This document shows, in pieces, positions 1 to 9,280 of a DNA stretch of 64,000 nucleotides. The position numbers were made by a program, and so were the translations under genes. Source of the DNA: Bog-473 sp963840435 (GTDB taxonomy: Bacteria; Actinomycetota; Acidimicrobiia; Acidimicrobiales; RAAP-2). Numbering within the stretch: the stretch's first letter is position 1; the number at the start of each line of letters is the position of its first letter. The stretch spans positions 1 through 64,000 of the forward strand of contig CAWIYY010000012.1 in assembly GCA_963840435.1 (NCBI GenBank). Direction: 5' to 3'. Under the pieces are notes generated by a model. It was not told the origin of the DNA and did no database searches. It saw only the letters and a list, made by a program, of their open reading frames with translations.

Positions 1-130
1 CGCCGGGAGACGCCGATGTCGTGCGGACAGGGACAGGGACAACTTGCACATCCGGGTGTAGCCTCGATTGGAGAGTTTTGTTCGTTCCGAGGATTGTCGC
101 GGGCCGGACGAGATTGCGAGGAGGCAGACG

Positions 131-2125
131 ATGCGCGGTATCAGGACTCACCGCAGCTCTCTGCGTCAAGCGGCTGCGGTCGTCACTCTTGTGCTCGCCG
201 GGGTTGGATGGCCCGTGGCAATCGGGGCGTCCGTCAAGCCGCTCGCACTGAGTAGCCCGCAAGTCTTTGGCTGGGGATTCAATTCGCCCCATGGCGTTTC
301 GTCCGACGGCACTCACGTGTGGGTCGCCAATAACCTGGGTAACAGCGTGACCGAGCTGGACGCCTCCAACGGGGCGGTAGTTCAGGTGCTGGGTGGAAAG
401 AAGTACCGTTTCGCCGGTCCCAATTCAATCTCCTCTGACGGCACCGACGTGTGGGTCGCCAACCGCACCGGCGCCTCCGTAACCGAGCTCGACGCCTCCA
501 CCGGCGCGCTGGTCAGGGTGTTGACGGGCGGGATCGGCTCGCCATACAACTTTTACTACCCCGAAAGTATCTCCTCGGATGGGACTCACGTGTGGGTCGC
601 CACGGGTGACAACAGCGTGACCGAACTCGACGTGTCCACCGGGAATGTGGTCCAGGTACTGAAGGGCAAAGCTACGGCTTCGACAACCCTCAGGGCATCT
701 TCTCGGATGGGAGCCACGTGTGGGTCGCCAATATCGAGACTGAATCTCCCGGCGGTAACAGTGTGACCGAACTCGACGCCTCGTCTGGCGCGCTCGCACA
801 GGTTCTGTCCGCATCGAGCTATGGGTTCGACGAACCAGACGCCATCTCCTCCGATGGCACCGACGTCTGGGTCGCCAACGGCGCAGGGAACAGCGTGACC
901 GAGCTGAATGCCTCGACCGGCGCGCTCATGCAGGTGTTCTCCGCGTCCAGTTATAGCTTCGACAACCCTGGCGGCATATCCTCCAACGGCACCGACGTCT
1001 GGGTCGCCAACGGCGCAGGCAACAGCGTGACCGAGCTGGATGCCTCGACCAGGCACACTCGTGCAAGTGTTGTCCACCTCCAGCTATGGCTTCGACAACC
1101 CCGGCCCCATCTCCTCCAACGGCACCGACGTCTGGGTCGCCAACGACGCGGGTAACAGCGTGACGGAGCTGGATGCCTCGACCGGCGCGCTCGCACAGGT
1201 CATCACGGGTTCGAGTTATGGATTCGACGACCCCGACGCTGTCTCGTCCGACGGCACCGATGTCTGGGTCGCCAATGGTGCGCGTAACAGCGTCACCGAA
1301 CTCGACGCCTCCACCGGCGCGCTCGCACAAGTCATCACGGGTTCGAGTTATGGATTCGAGGACCCCGACGCCGTCTCGTCAGACGGCACCCATGTATGGG
1401 TCGTCAATGGCGTAGGCAACAGCGTCACCGAACTCGACGCCTCAACTGGCGCGCTCGTGCAGGTGCTAACTGCCTCAGGCTTTGACTTCGACAGTCCCGA
1501 TGCTGTCTCCTCGGACGGCACCCGTGTATGGGTGGCCAATTTCGCAGGCGGCAGCGTGACCGAGCTCGACGCCTCCACCGGCGCGCTCGTCCAGGTGCTG
1601 TCAGCGTCCACCTATGACTTCTCTGTTCCCGACGCCATCTCCTCCGACGGCACCCACGTGTGGGTCACAGATAGTGGACGCAACAGAGTGACTGAGCTGA
1701 AGGCATCGACGGGCGCGCTCGTCAAGGTGCTGAAGGGCTCCACGTACCGCCTCATCCAGCCAGACGCTATCTCGTCCGACGGAACGCACGTATGGGTTGC
1801 CAACCAGCTCTCCGCTGAGGGAGCGCCTGGCGACGCGGTGATTGAAGTCGACGCCTCCACTGGGGCACCGGTCAAGGTGATCGAAGGCTCTGAGTACCGT
1901 TTCACCTACCTCACAGGTATCTCCTCCGACGGCACTCACGTGTGGGTCGCGAGTGGGGGAGGGAAGAGCGTGACGGAGCTCTCAGCCTCCACCGGGGCGC
2001 TCATCAGGGTGCTGAAGGGCCCCATGTATGGCATCGACAAGCCAGCGGCCATCTCGTCGGACGGCAACGACGTATGGGTCACGAATCCGCCAACGCAAAC
2101 GGTGACAGGGCTCCCAACGTCCTGA
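131..2125 (+). pseudogene. Secreted beta-propeller repeat protein, two compensating frameshifts
   Basis: The start at 131 follows a strong Shine-Dalgarno (GAGGAGG, near 118-124) and opens a signal peptide. About 14 repeats of roughly 44 residues follow, each with the core SSDGTxVWVAN, then SVTELDAS and a VL...YGFD stretch. This is the pattern of NHL/YVTN-type propeller blades, so the product is probably an exported binding or scaffold protein; its ligand is unknown. The frame changes twice: one base is missing near 668, inside a repeat, and one extra base sits at 1051. Between them the repeats continue in a different frame, then return to the first. Either two sequencing errors or a lightly damaged gene would explain this. 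Corrected length is about 665 residues. Confidence 0.75.
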
Positions 2126-2190
2126 CAGGCGGTGGGAAGGGTTGGTGCCTACGTCGGGACGGGGGGTGATCCCGTGCTTCCAAGCGAACT

Positions 2191-2446
2191 CTCTACGATG
2201 CGGATCTCAGATTGGGAATCGTGAGCAACTCGGAAGGACGCGTCGAGGCGGAACTGATCAGGAGCAAGATCTTCCAGGCCGGGTCAGGGCGTGCCGTTCC
2301 TGACAGTGATCGATTCGGGAGGTGTCGGCGTGGTGAAGCCGGATCCTGCCTTTTTCGGGTTTGCACATCCAACGCTTAGCTTGGATTTGCCGTCCGCTGC
2401 GTGGGCGGAGGCCCGAGCCACTGTCGCGAGTGACGTGCTCAGCTAG
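2191..2446 (+). pseudogene. HAD-superfamily hydrolase remnant
   Basis: Two short stretches in different frames together resemble the middle of a HAD phosphatase. The first (about 2191-2275) reads LRLGIVSNSEGRVEAEL, like the HAD motif II region. The second (2291-2446) contains VIDSGGVGVVKPDPAFF, like motif III with its conserved KPDP. No N-terminal DxDGT nucleophile motif is visible upstream, and the second frame stops soon after KPDP. I read this as a decayed, frameshifted and truncated gene. It fills most of the gap between the propeller gene and the convergent gene at 2475. Confidence 0.55.
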
Positions 2447-2474
2447 GACTGTAGGTCGTCCCCGGGATCGGCGT

Positions 2475-2777
2475 TTAGCGAACGAGGCGATGGACCTCGG
2501 TGATCGTTACTTCGGGCTCGCCCAGCTTGGACAGGTCGAGTCCGCTTGCCAGAGCAACCTTGCCCAATGCTGGCATAAGCGTCGACTGGACGAACTGATC
2601 ATGGGCCTCGATCGACTCCCACACATCGACACTGTGAGCACGCCCGTCCTTTTCGAAGTGAACATGCACGATTCCGCCGGGCGGGAGTTTGGCGTCGACA
2701 CCCAGTTCGTCGGTGACTGCGTCCAGCACTGCCACGGTTATCTCGACCGGAAAGACATCTTCAATCAGAACCGCCAT
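2475..2777 (-). CDS. Small ABM-like/ferredoxin-fold protein
   Basis: A 100-residue protein starting MAVLIEDVFPVE. The ATG at 2777 is chosen over an upstream ATG (2813) because a purine-rich GAAGGGG lies about 10 bases before it. The HVHFEKDGRAHSVDVWES and FxxxxLMPAL pattern resembles small dimeric alpha-beta barrel proteins of the antibiotic-biosynthesis-monooxygenase/DUF1330 kind. Those are often annotated as hypothetical, so no specific reaction is assigned. It converges with the HAD remnant and appears to be a single-gene unit. Confidence 0.6.
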   Translation of the reverse strand: MAVLIEDVFPVEITVAVLDAVTDELGVDAKLPPGGIVHVHFEKDGRAHSVDVWESIEAHDQFVQSTLMPALGKVALASGLDLSKLGEPEVTITEVHRLVR

Positions 2778-2954
2778 GACCGATGCACCCCTTCTCGTCC
2801 TTCTGCACATCATGGCAGACCATCCGTCGGAAGGCAGGTGCCGATGGCCTTGATCACGTCGTGGAACGTGACCGAGACGGTCCGACTTCCGCCCGCCGTG
2901 ACGAACTGACGATCACGCGCGCCCAAGGGGGAGAGCCACGGGTGCTCGGTGGAG

Positions 2955-3812
2955 TTACTGCGGGTTGAGCGCCTCAATGACGGCGGAAAAATCGGACCAA
3001 GCTCCGCCGGTGTCGATAACTGTCGACAAGAGTGCGTCGGTGGCCGGGCCTATACGTACGTCGATCTCAGCTTGGTGGGCAAGGCCGACAGCCAAGCGCA
3101 CGTCCTTGCGTGCCAGCACCGGAGTGAACCATCCCGGGTGTGCCTCGTCGAAGAGACTCTCCAACCGCATCTTGCTCGCCGGGCTGACGACGAAGCTGTC
3201 GGCAAAAAGACCCCTCAGAAGGTCGTCGGCGACGCCGTGGCCTCGGGCAGTGGCGATAGCTTCTGCCAGTGCAGCCACTCCCGTGATGAGCAACAGGTTG
3301 GAAACGATCTTCATCGTCGCCCCGGATCCGACCGGTCCGCAGTAGGTATATCCGGCGCCGAGGTCGTTCCATAGGGCATCGAGGTTGGTCACGCTGGGTG
3401 AAGGGCCGCCGATCAAAAAGCTCCCCATGCCCGCTGCCACCACAGAAGGGGAGCCCATCACCGGAGCATCGAGCACGGCGACCTCGGGAGCGACTCCCGC
3501 CACTCGGCGAACCGTGTCGGGCGAGACCGTGCTGACAATGGCCAAGGTCGCCTCCGCAGGAAGCGAATTCAGGATGCCATGTTCGCCCAGACACACGCTG
3601 AGCACGGCTTCGTCGTCGGCCAGGACCATCAAGACCACGTCGGTTTCCGCCACCGCCTGTTTGCTCGAACTCGCCTCGACGGCGCCGCTCGAGATGAGAG
3701 CGGCGGCTCGATCGGCCGTGCGGTTCCAGACGGTGACCTGATGCCCCTTTTCCAATGCACGCGCGGCGAAGGCACGGCCCATGTTTCCCATTCCGAAGAC
3801 GGCAATTCGCAT
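2955..3812 (-). CDS. NAD(P)-dependent beta-hydroxyacid dehydrogenase
   Basis: A 285-residue member of the 3-hydroxyisobutyrate dehydrogenase/6-phosphogluconate dehydrogenase-like family. The N-terminal Rossmann glycine motif GMGNMG is at residues 7-12, the substrate-binding DAPVMGS at 115-121, and the catalytic lysine in GSGATMK is K168. The C-terminal all-alpha domain and full length match the family. It likely oxidises a short beta-hydroxy acid or reduces an imine, but the substrate cannot be read from sequence. It is divergent from the P-loop gene at 3889 across a 76-base promoter region. Confidence 0.85.
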   Translation of the reverse strand: MRIAVFGMGNMGRAFAARALEKGHQVTVWNRTADRAAALISSGAVEASSSKQAVAETDVVLMVLADDEAVLSVCLGEHGILNSLPAEATLAIVSTVSPDTVRRVAGVAPEVAVLDAPVMGSPSVVAAGMGSFLIGGPSPSVTNLDALWNDLGAGYTYCGPVGSGATMKIVSNLLLITGVAALAEAIATARGHGVADDLLRGLFADSFVVSPASKMRLESLFDEAHPGWFTPVLARKDVRLAVGLAHQAEIDVRIGPATDALLSTVIDTGGAWSDFSAVIEALNPQ

Positions 3813-3888
3813 GAGGCCAGCCTATTGCTGCGATACCCGGCTGGCTCTCGGGTGCCGACTGACGCCGAGACGGTGACAAAGTGGCGGG

Positions 3889-4425
3889 ATGTCCGAAGAC
3901 GGCGTTGCGGTGTTGGTTCTGTGCGGTGCTGCGGGCACTGGCAAGACGGCCACACTTTGGGAAGTTGGTCATATTCTTCGTAGTCATGGCGTACGTCATG
4001 CGCTGATCGACACCGACGAACTCGACCGCATTTGGCCAACGCCCGAGACGACCGAGGCCCTGATCTCGGTCTCTCGGCGCAATCTACGGGCCATCTGGGA
4101 GACCTTCTCCGCTTTTGGGACTCGGCACCTGGTGCTGTGTGGCGTGATGGCCTCAACTGTTCAAAGTCGAGAATGGATCGAAGAAGCCATTCCCGAAGCG
4201 GCGATCACATTTGTTCGACTCTCTGCTGAACAGAGGACACGCGCCCAAAGACTGCGTGACCGAGAGATCGGAAGCGGATTTGATCAAGAGATCGAAGCCT
4301 CGGATGACGCAGCCCGATTCATCCGGGATCATGATCAGCCGGGATTACCTGTCGTCGTTACCGATGGCAGAGCGGTGCGTGACGTGGCGGTCGAAGTGCT
4401 CGGCATCGCGCAGTGGCTGGCGTAG
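3889..4425 (+). CDS. P-loop kinase-like ATPase
   Basis: A 178-residue protein with a clear Walker A motif GAAGTGKT at residues 13-20, followed by LIDTDELDRIW, which looks like a nucleoside/shikimate-kinase type substrate region. An arginine-rich lid-like helix (RTRAQRLRDRE) lies near residues 115-125. The architecture fits the small AAA_33/adenylylsulfate-kinase-like P-loop kinases, which phosphorylate small molecules or tRNA. The substrate is unknown. It is transcribed alone, divergently from the dehydrogenase at 2955-3812. Confidence 0.7.
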   Translation: MSEDGVAVLVLCGAAGTGKTATLWEVGHILRSHGVRHALIDTDELDRIWPTPETTEALISVSRRNLRAIWETFSAFGTRHLVLCGVMASTVQSREWIEEAIPEAAITFVRLSAEQRTRAQRLRDREIGSGFDQEIEASDDAARFIRDHDQPGLPVVVTDGRAVRDVAVEVLGIAQWLA

Positions 4426-4647
4426 CTCCGCGGCTGTGATTCTGCGTCTGCCCTCCTCGACGTCACGGGATCGAAGCGGGCAGTGCCACCCTGAAGTCTC
4501 CCCATTACATCGGTTGTGCAAGGTCCCCCACGCGTCTCACCCGTGTCATCGGAGCAGCATGCAATCGCCCGTGATAAAACGACGGGAAGCTGACACGCCC
4601 GTTTCACCCCTCGTACGCACCGAGCGTGTCCGACAGGGAGAACGCAC

Positions 4648-5106
4648 ATGCGATCACGTACATTCCGGGCCTGTCTGGGGCCGGCACTGGCCATACCCGT
4701 CTCGTTTGCCGTACTGGCACTCCCCGCCTCTCAAGCTCACGCGACACCCCTGGCGTCCCGGACGACGTGTAGTGCGCTGAAGGGAACCTCCGCCACGACG
4801 ACTGCGAAACTGCGTGGCTGTACTGAGGCGACGACCGGTGGAGGTGGCACGATCGCAGGAACCGGCCCGAACACGGACGTCGTGACCTGGACGAACAGTG
4901 GGACGACCACGTTCACCTACACCCACGTGTTGGTGTCGAAAGATGCCTGCCCGACGGGATCTGACGAGTACAAATGGACCGGAACGGTCACAGGGAGCAC
5001 GGGATCGGCCTCGGGCATCACGGGCGCCGTGAAGGCGTTGATCTGCGTCACGAACAACAGCAAAGCGAAGGCCACGCTGCTGCAAGGGACGTTCTGGACG
5101 TTCTGA
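4648..5106 (+). CDS. Secreted hypothetical protein
   Basis: A 152-residue protein with an RBS (AGGGAGAA) just upstream and a typical signal peptide ending near AHA-TP (residue 32). The mature part is rich in Thr, Gly and Ser and has four cysteines, probably two disulfides, with beta-rich composition (TFTYTHVLVSKDACP). I recognise no family. The 222 bases upstream (4426-4647) carry no gene that I can support and presumably hold its promoter. Confidence 0.65.
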   Translation: MRSRTFRACLGPALAIPVSFAVLALPASQAHATPLASRTTCSALKGTSATTTAKLRGCTEATTGGGGTIAGTGPNTDVVTWTNSGTTTFTYTHVLVSKDACPTGSDEYKWTGTVTGSTGSASGITGAVKALICVTNNSKAKATLLQGTFWTF

Positions 5107-5399
5107 GGCCCGCCAATTCATTTCGCAAGTCGGACTCGATCCAAGTGAGTCGATTGGTCGTTGCCTCGCCGTCGGTGTTCGTACCGGTCTGGACTCACGA
5201 CGGTTGGAATTCAGCGAACCGTTGGGTCTGAGCGCGCGGTGCACGGTGGAGCTCAGTGGCGACGGAAGGCACGAACCCGGCTCGAGGTAACGACTGCGTC
5301 GCGCCGGATCCCGTCACGCCAGATGCAAATACAACGTCGGGTGCGGGCTGACCAGACGCTCTCTTGGCTCACACCCTGCGTGCCGTGCACAATGTCGAC

Positions 5400-6473
5400 A
5401 TGGCGCCTTCTGCCCGGCCTGGCCCGTCGTTCGACTGCCGGAGGGACAGGCATCTGAGCTGCCCCCATGCGTGGGGCAGTGGCGTCAGCTTTGTTGGGCG
5501 AGATCGCGGCTCGTTTCAGGTCATGTGCACCTGCAGGTGTCATCGCGCGTGCCCGGTGTCCCGGTCAGAGGGCATCCGCGAAGAGGACTGGCTCCGTCAC
5601 TGTCGGTGTCCCGGCGCGGCGTCTCGCAAGGAAACCCACATTCGAGGGCGTGAAGATAGAGAGAAGCGGAAGGTCTTGACTGGCGAGGCGGTGGCGGAGG
5701 TCAAAGTGCTCGATCTCGAAGATCGGGAGCAGATACTGCAGGCATTTGAGAATGCCTACGAGCGACGAGGTCTCGAAATGAGCCCAGTCGAACGGCAGCT
5801 CCTGCCTGACGCGATTGAGGCCTCGCACGGCTCTCGTACCCGTCGCAACATCTTGAGCGTCAAGGTGCTCGGCCGACTTGGCACGGTTCTGGTCCGTGAG
5901 ACCAGGCGGACCCTCGCAGGTGACAAAGAGGTCGACCCGGCAGAGAAGCGCTACCACGACCTGATTGACCGAGCTCGTTCGTTCGGAGACGCTGGACGCG
6001 AAGACGACGCCGCAGTGAGCGAGCTGCGAGCACTTGCCGGTGCAGAGGGAACCGAGCTGCTCGACCGGGCTGCGCAGTGGTTCTCCGTGGAGGGTGGATC
6101 CCTCATGAAAGAGTTCGACAACTGGGACCGCTCCTACCGATTGCTTCGGGCCGCCGGTGCTGACGGCATTGTCGAACCTGTCTCGGTCACGCGAGCCGAG
6201 TTCTTCAAGCAGGTCTCTTCGCTCGAAGGCGCTCCGTCCGACCTCGGCTGGGCTCGTTTGGTCGGGGTGCAACCGGCCCTCGCCGAGCTGGACGCCGAGA
6301 TTCGAGCTTTGAACTCCATCCAGGAGGACCTGAATGATCGGCTGCGGTCGCTTGTTGGGCCTTCGGCATCGAACGTCCCTGATTCGATTTTGGCGACCAG
6401 AACTGCGCAGGCCGTCGCCGAGAACCATCTGGGAGTCGTTTTTCGGAACTCGAGATCCAACGGCCCCTCATAG
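5400..6473 (+). CDS. Cysteine-rich zinc-finger-like hypothetical protein
   Basis: About 357 residues from the ATG at 5400; a TTG at 5364 would add 12. The N-terminal 90 residues hold a dense Cys/His cluster, CTCRCHRACP then a tryptophan and CRCPGA. This resembles small metal-binding modules seen in actinobacterial and phage-encoded proteins. The remainder is charged and helical and probably forms coiled coils. No catalytic motif is visible. Neither candidate start has a good ribosome site, so the N terminus is uncertain. GC appears lower than in the catabolic core, consistent with an accessory gene. A GGGCCC repeat with a 5-base loop (6482-6498) could terminate it. Confidence 0.5.
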   Translation: MAPSARPGPSFDCRRDRHLSCPHAWGSGVSFVGRDRGSFQVMCTCRCHRACPVSRSEGIREEDWLRHCRCPGAASRKETHIRGREDREKRKVLTGEAVAEVKVLDLEDREQILQAFENAYERRGLEMSPVERQLLPDAIEASHGSRTRRNILSVKVLGRLGTVLVRETRRTLAGDKEVDPAEKRYHDLIDRARSFGDAGREDDAAVSELRALAGAEGTELLDRAAQWFSVEGGSLMKEFDNWDRSYRLLRAAGADGIVEPVSVTRAEFFKQVSSLEGAPSDLGWARLVGVQPALAELDAEIRALNSIQEDLNDRLRSLVGPSASNVPDSILATRTAQAVAENHLGVVFRNSRSNGPS

Positions 6474-6667
6474 GGCTGTCCGGGCCCCGTGAGGGCCCCC
6501 CAACTGTGCATCGGCTTCGTACGCGGCCATTGCGGCGGCAGTCTCCGTTTTCAAGCGGGCCTCAGCACCTGTCCACCGCGAGCGCGATGAGTTTCGACCC
6601 CACCGCCGGTATGTATTGACCAGTTCGCCGGAACACGCCGGGCGAACGGATCACAAGGGAGAATTCG

Positions 6668-7078
6668 ATGTCAGACACTCGTGCGGGAGACGAGGCCGCC
6701 ATCCAGGCCGTCCTGGTGGAGTCGTACAAGGCGTGGGAGGCTGGCGACGCCGACGGCATGGTTGCCAACTACACCGCGGACGCCACCGCCATCATGACCG
6801 GCTCGCTCCGCGAGAGCCGTGACGTGGTCCGCAAGAGCATGGCCCTGGCCTTCGAGGGGCCACTCAAGGGCAGCTCGACCTACAACAAGCAGCTCAGCGT
6901 CCGCTTCGTCGGCAGGGACGCCGCTATCGTCGTCAGCGAATCCGGCATCCTGTTCGCCGGCGAGTCCAAGGTTCCGGAGCCGCGTAAGGTCAACGCGACC
7001 TGGGTGTTCGAGAAGAGGGACGGCCAGTGGCTGATCGCCGCCTATCACAACAGCCCGGTGCTGGCGCCTGGGCACTAG
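6668..7078 (+). CDS. SgcJ/EcaC-type NTF2-like protein
   Basis: A 136-residue NTF2/SnoaL-fold protein. The helical N terminus (AIQAVLVESYKAWEAGDADGMVANYTADA) and the C-terminal sheet (ATWVFEKRDGQWLIAAYHNS) are characteristic of the DUF4440/SgcJ family. A good RBS (AAGGGAGAA) precedes the ATG. It lies 4 bases upstream of an ECF sigma gene whose product also ends in an NTF2-like domain. The pair is therefore probably co-transcribed and functionally linked, perhaps in a stress or metabolite-sensing response. The ligand is unknown. Confidence 0.75.
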   Translation: MSDTRAGDEAAIQAVLVESYKAWEAGDADGMVANYTADATAIMTGSLRESRDVVRKSMALAFEGPLKGSSTYNKQLSVRFVGRDAAIVVSESGILFAGESKVPEPRKVNATWVFEKRDGQWLIAAYHNSPVLAPGH

Positions 7079-7082
7079 GGGC

Positions 7083-8066
7083 GTGGTCGTGACGACGAAG
7101 GTAGAGGGCTTCGACCGCCTGGTCGAACCGTTCCGGACGGAGTTGCTGGCGTACTGCTACCGGATGCTCGGCTCGGCTCACGACGCCGAGGACTTGGTCC
7201 AGGACACCTACCTGAGGGCGTGGCGGGCCCGGGAGCAGTACGACGAGACCCGCAGCTCGCTGCGCACCTGGCTCTACCGGATCGCCACCAACGCCTGCCT
7301 CACCGCGTTGGAGGTGCGCCGCCGCCGACCGCTGCCGTCGGGTTCGGTCGCGGCGTCCGATCCGCTTGGACCGTTCGTCCCGGGAGAGAACGTCGCCTGG
7401 CTCCAGCCCTTGCCGGACTCGTTGCTCGACGCGGGAGATCCAGCCCGAGCCGTGATCGACCGGAGCAGCCTGCGTTTGGCGTTCGCCGCCGCCCTGCAGC
7501 ACCTGTCGGCGCGTCAGCGTGGTGCGCTGATCCTGCGCGACGTGCTCAGCTTCTCGGCGTCCGAGGCCGCGGAAATCCTCGGCACCACCGCCGTGTCGGT
7601 GAACAGTTCCCTGCAGCGAGCCCGTACCCGCGTGAAGGAAGTCGGTGCGGAACAAGTCAGCGAACCGTCCGCAGTCGAGCAGCGAGCCTGGGTCGATCGC
7701 TACATGAAGGCGTTCGAGCACTCGGACGTCGAGGGTCTCAAGCGGCTGCTGACCGAGGACGTGATCATGGAGATGCCGCCGATGCTCAACTGGTTCGCCG
7801 GCCCGGGCAACTACGGCCTGTTCATGGAGTGGGTCTTCGAACAGGCCGGCACGGACTGGTATCTGTTGGCGGTCGCGGCCAACGGCCAGCCCGGGTTCGC
7901 CGCCTATCGGCGCGTTGCTGGGGTCTACCAGCTGCATACGCTCCAGATCTTCACCGTCACCGTCGATGGCATCAGCCGGAATTCGGTGTTTCAGGATCCC
8001 GAGGTCTTCGCGTCCTTCGGTCTGGCGTCCGAGCTCGACGCTGATGGAGCCGGTCAAGAACGGTGA
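7083..8066 (+). CDS. ECF sigma factor with C-terminal SnoaL-like domain
   Basis: A 327-residue sigma-70-family factor. Region 2 lies at residues 10-75 (LLAYCYRMLGSAHDAEDLVQDTYL, then TWLYRIATN) and region 4 at about 140-185 (LSARQRGALILRDVLSFSASEAAEIL, then SVNSSLQRAR). The last 120 residues form an NTF2/SnoaL-like domain (VDRYMKAFEHSDVEGL), as in the TIGR02960/SigX5-type factors. In those families the C-terminal domain is thought to control activity in place of a separate anti-sigma factor. The GTG at 7083 is the first start; a GTG at 7089 is better spaced from AGGGGC. No anti-sigma gene is adjacent. Confidence 0.88.
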   Translation: MVVTTKVEGFDRLVEPFRTELLAYCYRMLGSAHDAEDLVQDTYLRAWRAREQYDETRSSLRTWLYRIATNACLTALEVRRRRPLPSGSVAASDPLGPFVPGENVAWLQPLPDSLLDAGDPARAVIDRSSLRLAFAAALQHLSARQRGALILRDVLSFSASEAAEILGTTAVSVNSSLQRARTRVKEVGAEQVSEPSAVEQRAWVDRYMKAFEHSDVEGLKRLLTEDVIMEMPPMLNWFAGPGNYGLFMEWVFEQAGTDWYLLAVAANGQPGFAAYRRVAGVYQLHTLQIFTVTVDGISRNSVFQDPEVFASFGLASELDADGAGQER

Positions 8067-8193
8067 CCGTGTGTCATGGCGCAGAGGTCTGACGGCGGTG
8101 ACCGCGACGTTCGGGCGCTCCGCTGCGTCCGTCGAAGGCGAGGGCAGCGACCGAGAAGCCGGCCGTGGACGATCTCTCCACTGTCCCGACGAT

Positions 8194-8835
8194 TCAGTGG
8201 GAGCGGCGGGACAGCTCCGAGCGGTCCGTGACCGTGATCCGTCCCCGGGACAGCTGGACCAGCCCATCGTCTTGAGCCTGGCCGAGAACCCGGTTGACCG
8301 TCTGTCGGGTCGTCCCGGCCAAGGATGCGAGGTCGTCCTGGGTGAGGGGAATCGAGGGTGAGGCATAAAGCGTCGCCAGGTGGGACAGCCTTCGCAGGAC
8401 CCTGGTCTCGGCGGGAAGATAGAGGGCCTCGAGAAGTGCCTGGGAGGTGGCACGGAGGCGACCGTCCAGCATTTGGGCCACGACCCTTGCCGCCGAGGGA
8501 TGGTCGGCCACCAGGGTCTCGAACTCGGCCCGGGTGAAGCGTCTCGTCTCGGTTCGCTCGAGGGCAACCACGGTCGCTGACCGAAGGGAGCTCGCGCCGA
8601 TCAGCGCTTGCTCTCCGAAAGCGTCGCCGGGGCCGAGGACGTCGAGGGTGACGACATCACCCGCTGGGGAGGACACCCGGACCGCCACGGTACCCATTTC
8701 AATGAGGTACACGCAGTCTCCGGCCTCACCTTCGTGGAAGATGAAACCGCCACGCGGGAAGCGTTGGCGAGTGCACCGGGCCAGGAGCGCGCGCTGGTCC
8801 GGTTCGGACAACGGGTGTAGCAGGCTCCACTCCAC
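8194..8835 (-). CDS. CRP/FNR-family transcriptional regulator
   Basis: A 213-residue regulator. The cyclic-nucleotide-binding beta-roll is at about residues 10-120 (GEAGDCVYLIEMGTVAVRV, then GDAFGEQALIG), and the C-terminal winged helix-turn-helix at about 150-205, with recognition helix TTRQTVNRVL. There is no N-terminal cysteine cluster, so it is not an FNR-type iron-sulfur sensor. The effector may be cAMP or another ligand. Two TGTCR-N6-CGACA boxes with the spacing of CRP sites lie upstream of the neighbouring small gene (9281-9321), making that gene a plausible target. Confidence 0.87.
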   Translation of the reverse strand: MEWSLLHPLSEPDQRALLARCTRQRFPRGGFIFHEGEAGDCVYLIEMGTVAVRVSSPAGDVVTLDVLGPGDAFGEQALIGASSLRSATVVALERTETRRFTRAEFETLVADHPSAARVVAQMLDGRLRATSQALLEALYLPAETRVLRRLSHLATLYASPSIPLTQDDLASLAGTTRQTVNRVLGQAQDDGLVQLSRGRITVTDRSELSRRSH

Positions 8836-8924
8836 GTTCGCTCCTCACCGGACCGAGGTCGCCAGGGAACCGAAGTCAAATAGACCTGACCACCGACCCA
8901 TGCCAGGGTCGATAACCCAAACCG

Positions 8925-8961
8925 CCCCGACTTGCCGATCCTAGGGGTCGGCAAGTCGGGG
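8925..8961. terminator. Very strong hairpin (14-17 bp stem)
   Basis: CCCCGACTTGCCGA (8925-8938) pairs perfectly with TCGGCAAGTCGGGG (8948-8961). Three further pairs inside, one of them a wobble, leave a 3-base loop. It sits between the 47-residue gene (9076-9219) and the CRP-type gene (8194-8835), both on the minus strand. It could end transcription of the former or act in the leader of the latter. Confidence 0.6.
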
Positions 8962-9024
8962 AGCAGCTTGGAGGAAGCATCCCGACTCCCAGCTCGCCAA
9001 GTTGACTGGGCATGTCGGGACACC

Positions 9025-9053
9025 CTGAGGGCGGGACCGAAACCCGCCCTCAG
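9025..9053 (-). terminator. Hairpin downstream of the small gene
   Basis: CTGAGGGCGGG (9025-9035) and CCCGCCCTCAG (9043-9053) form a perfect 11-bp stem with a 7-base loop. It begins about 23 bases after the stop codon of the gene at 9076-9219, a natural position for a terminator. No clear T-tract follows. Confidence 0.6.
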
Positions 9054-9075
9054 CGATTCCCGCCGGAAGAACCGA

Positions 9076-9219
9076 TTACAACGCCATCCGCAGAACGTCC
9101 ACGGGGGGTCTACTGGACTCGTCCACCAGGGATGGGCGCTGCTCGAAGCGCAGGGCGATCGCCTGCTCCTCGAAGGACAACTGCAGTTCGTTCAGGGAGT
9201 AGAGGTCGCTACGCATCAT
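9076..9219 (-). CDS. 47-residue hypothetical small protein
   Basis: This small gene encodes 47 residues and begins MMRSDLYSLNELQLSF. The start is supported by a purine-rich GAGAAAGGA ribosome site 5-6 bases upstream. The product is acidic and helical (FEEQAIALRFEQRP). A perfect terminator-like hairpin follows the stop (9025-9053), and CRP-type palindromes precede the start (9281-9321), so it looks like a complete, regulated transcription unit. I recognise no family. Confidence 0.6.
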   Translation of the reverse strand: MMRSDLYSLNELQLSFEEQAIALRFEQRPSLVDESSRPPVDVLRMAL

Positions 9220-9280
9220 CCGATCCTTTCTCGTGGGCGGGAGTGTTGTGACTCCATTGTGCGCCTCCGGCGAGAATCCG

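Noticed and set aside
298..2090. Possible CRISPR-like repeats
   Set aside because: The roughly 132-base periodicity is a protein repeat (propeller blades) without constant repeat/variable spacer structure; no cas genes are present.
5565..6428. 287-residue minus-strand open frame
   Set aside because: It overlaps the Cys-rich gene at 5400; it has no ribosome site or recognisable motif, whereas the plus frame has an ordered Cys/His cluster.
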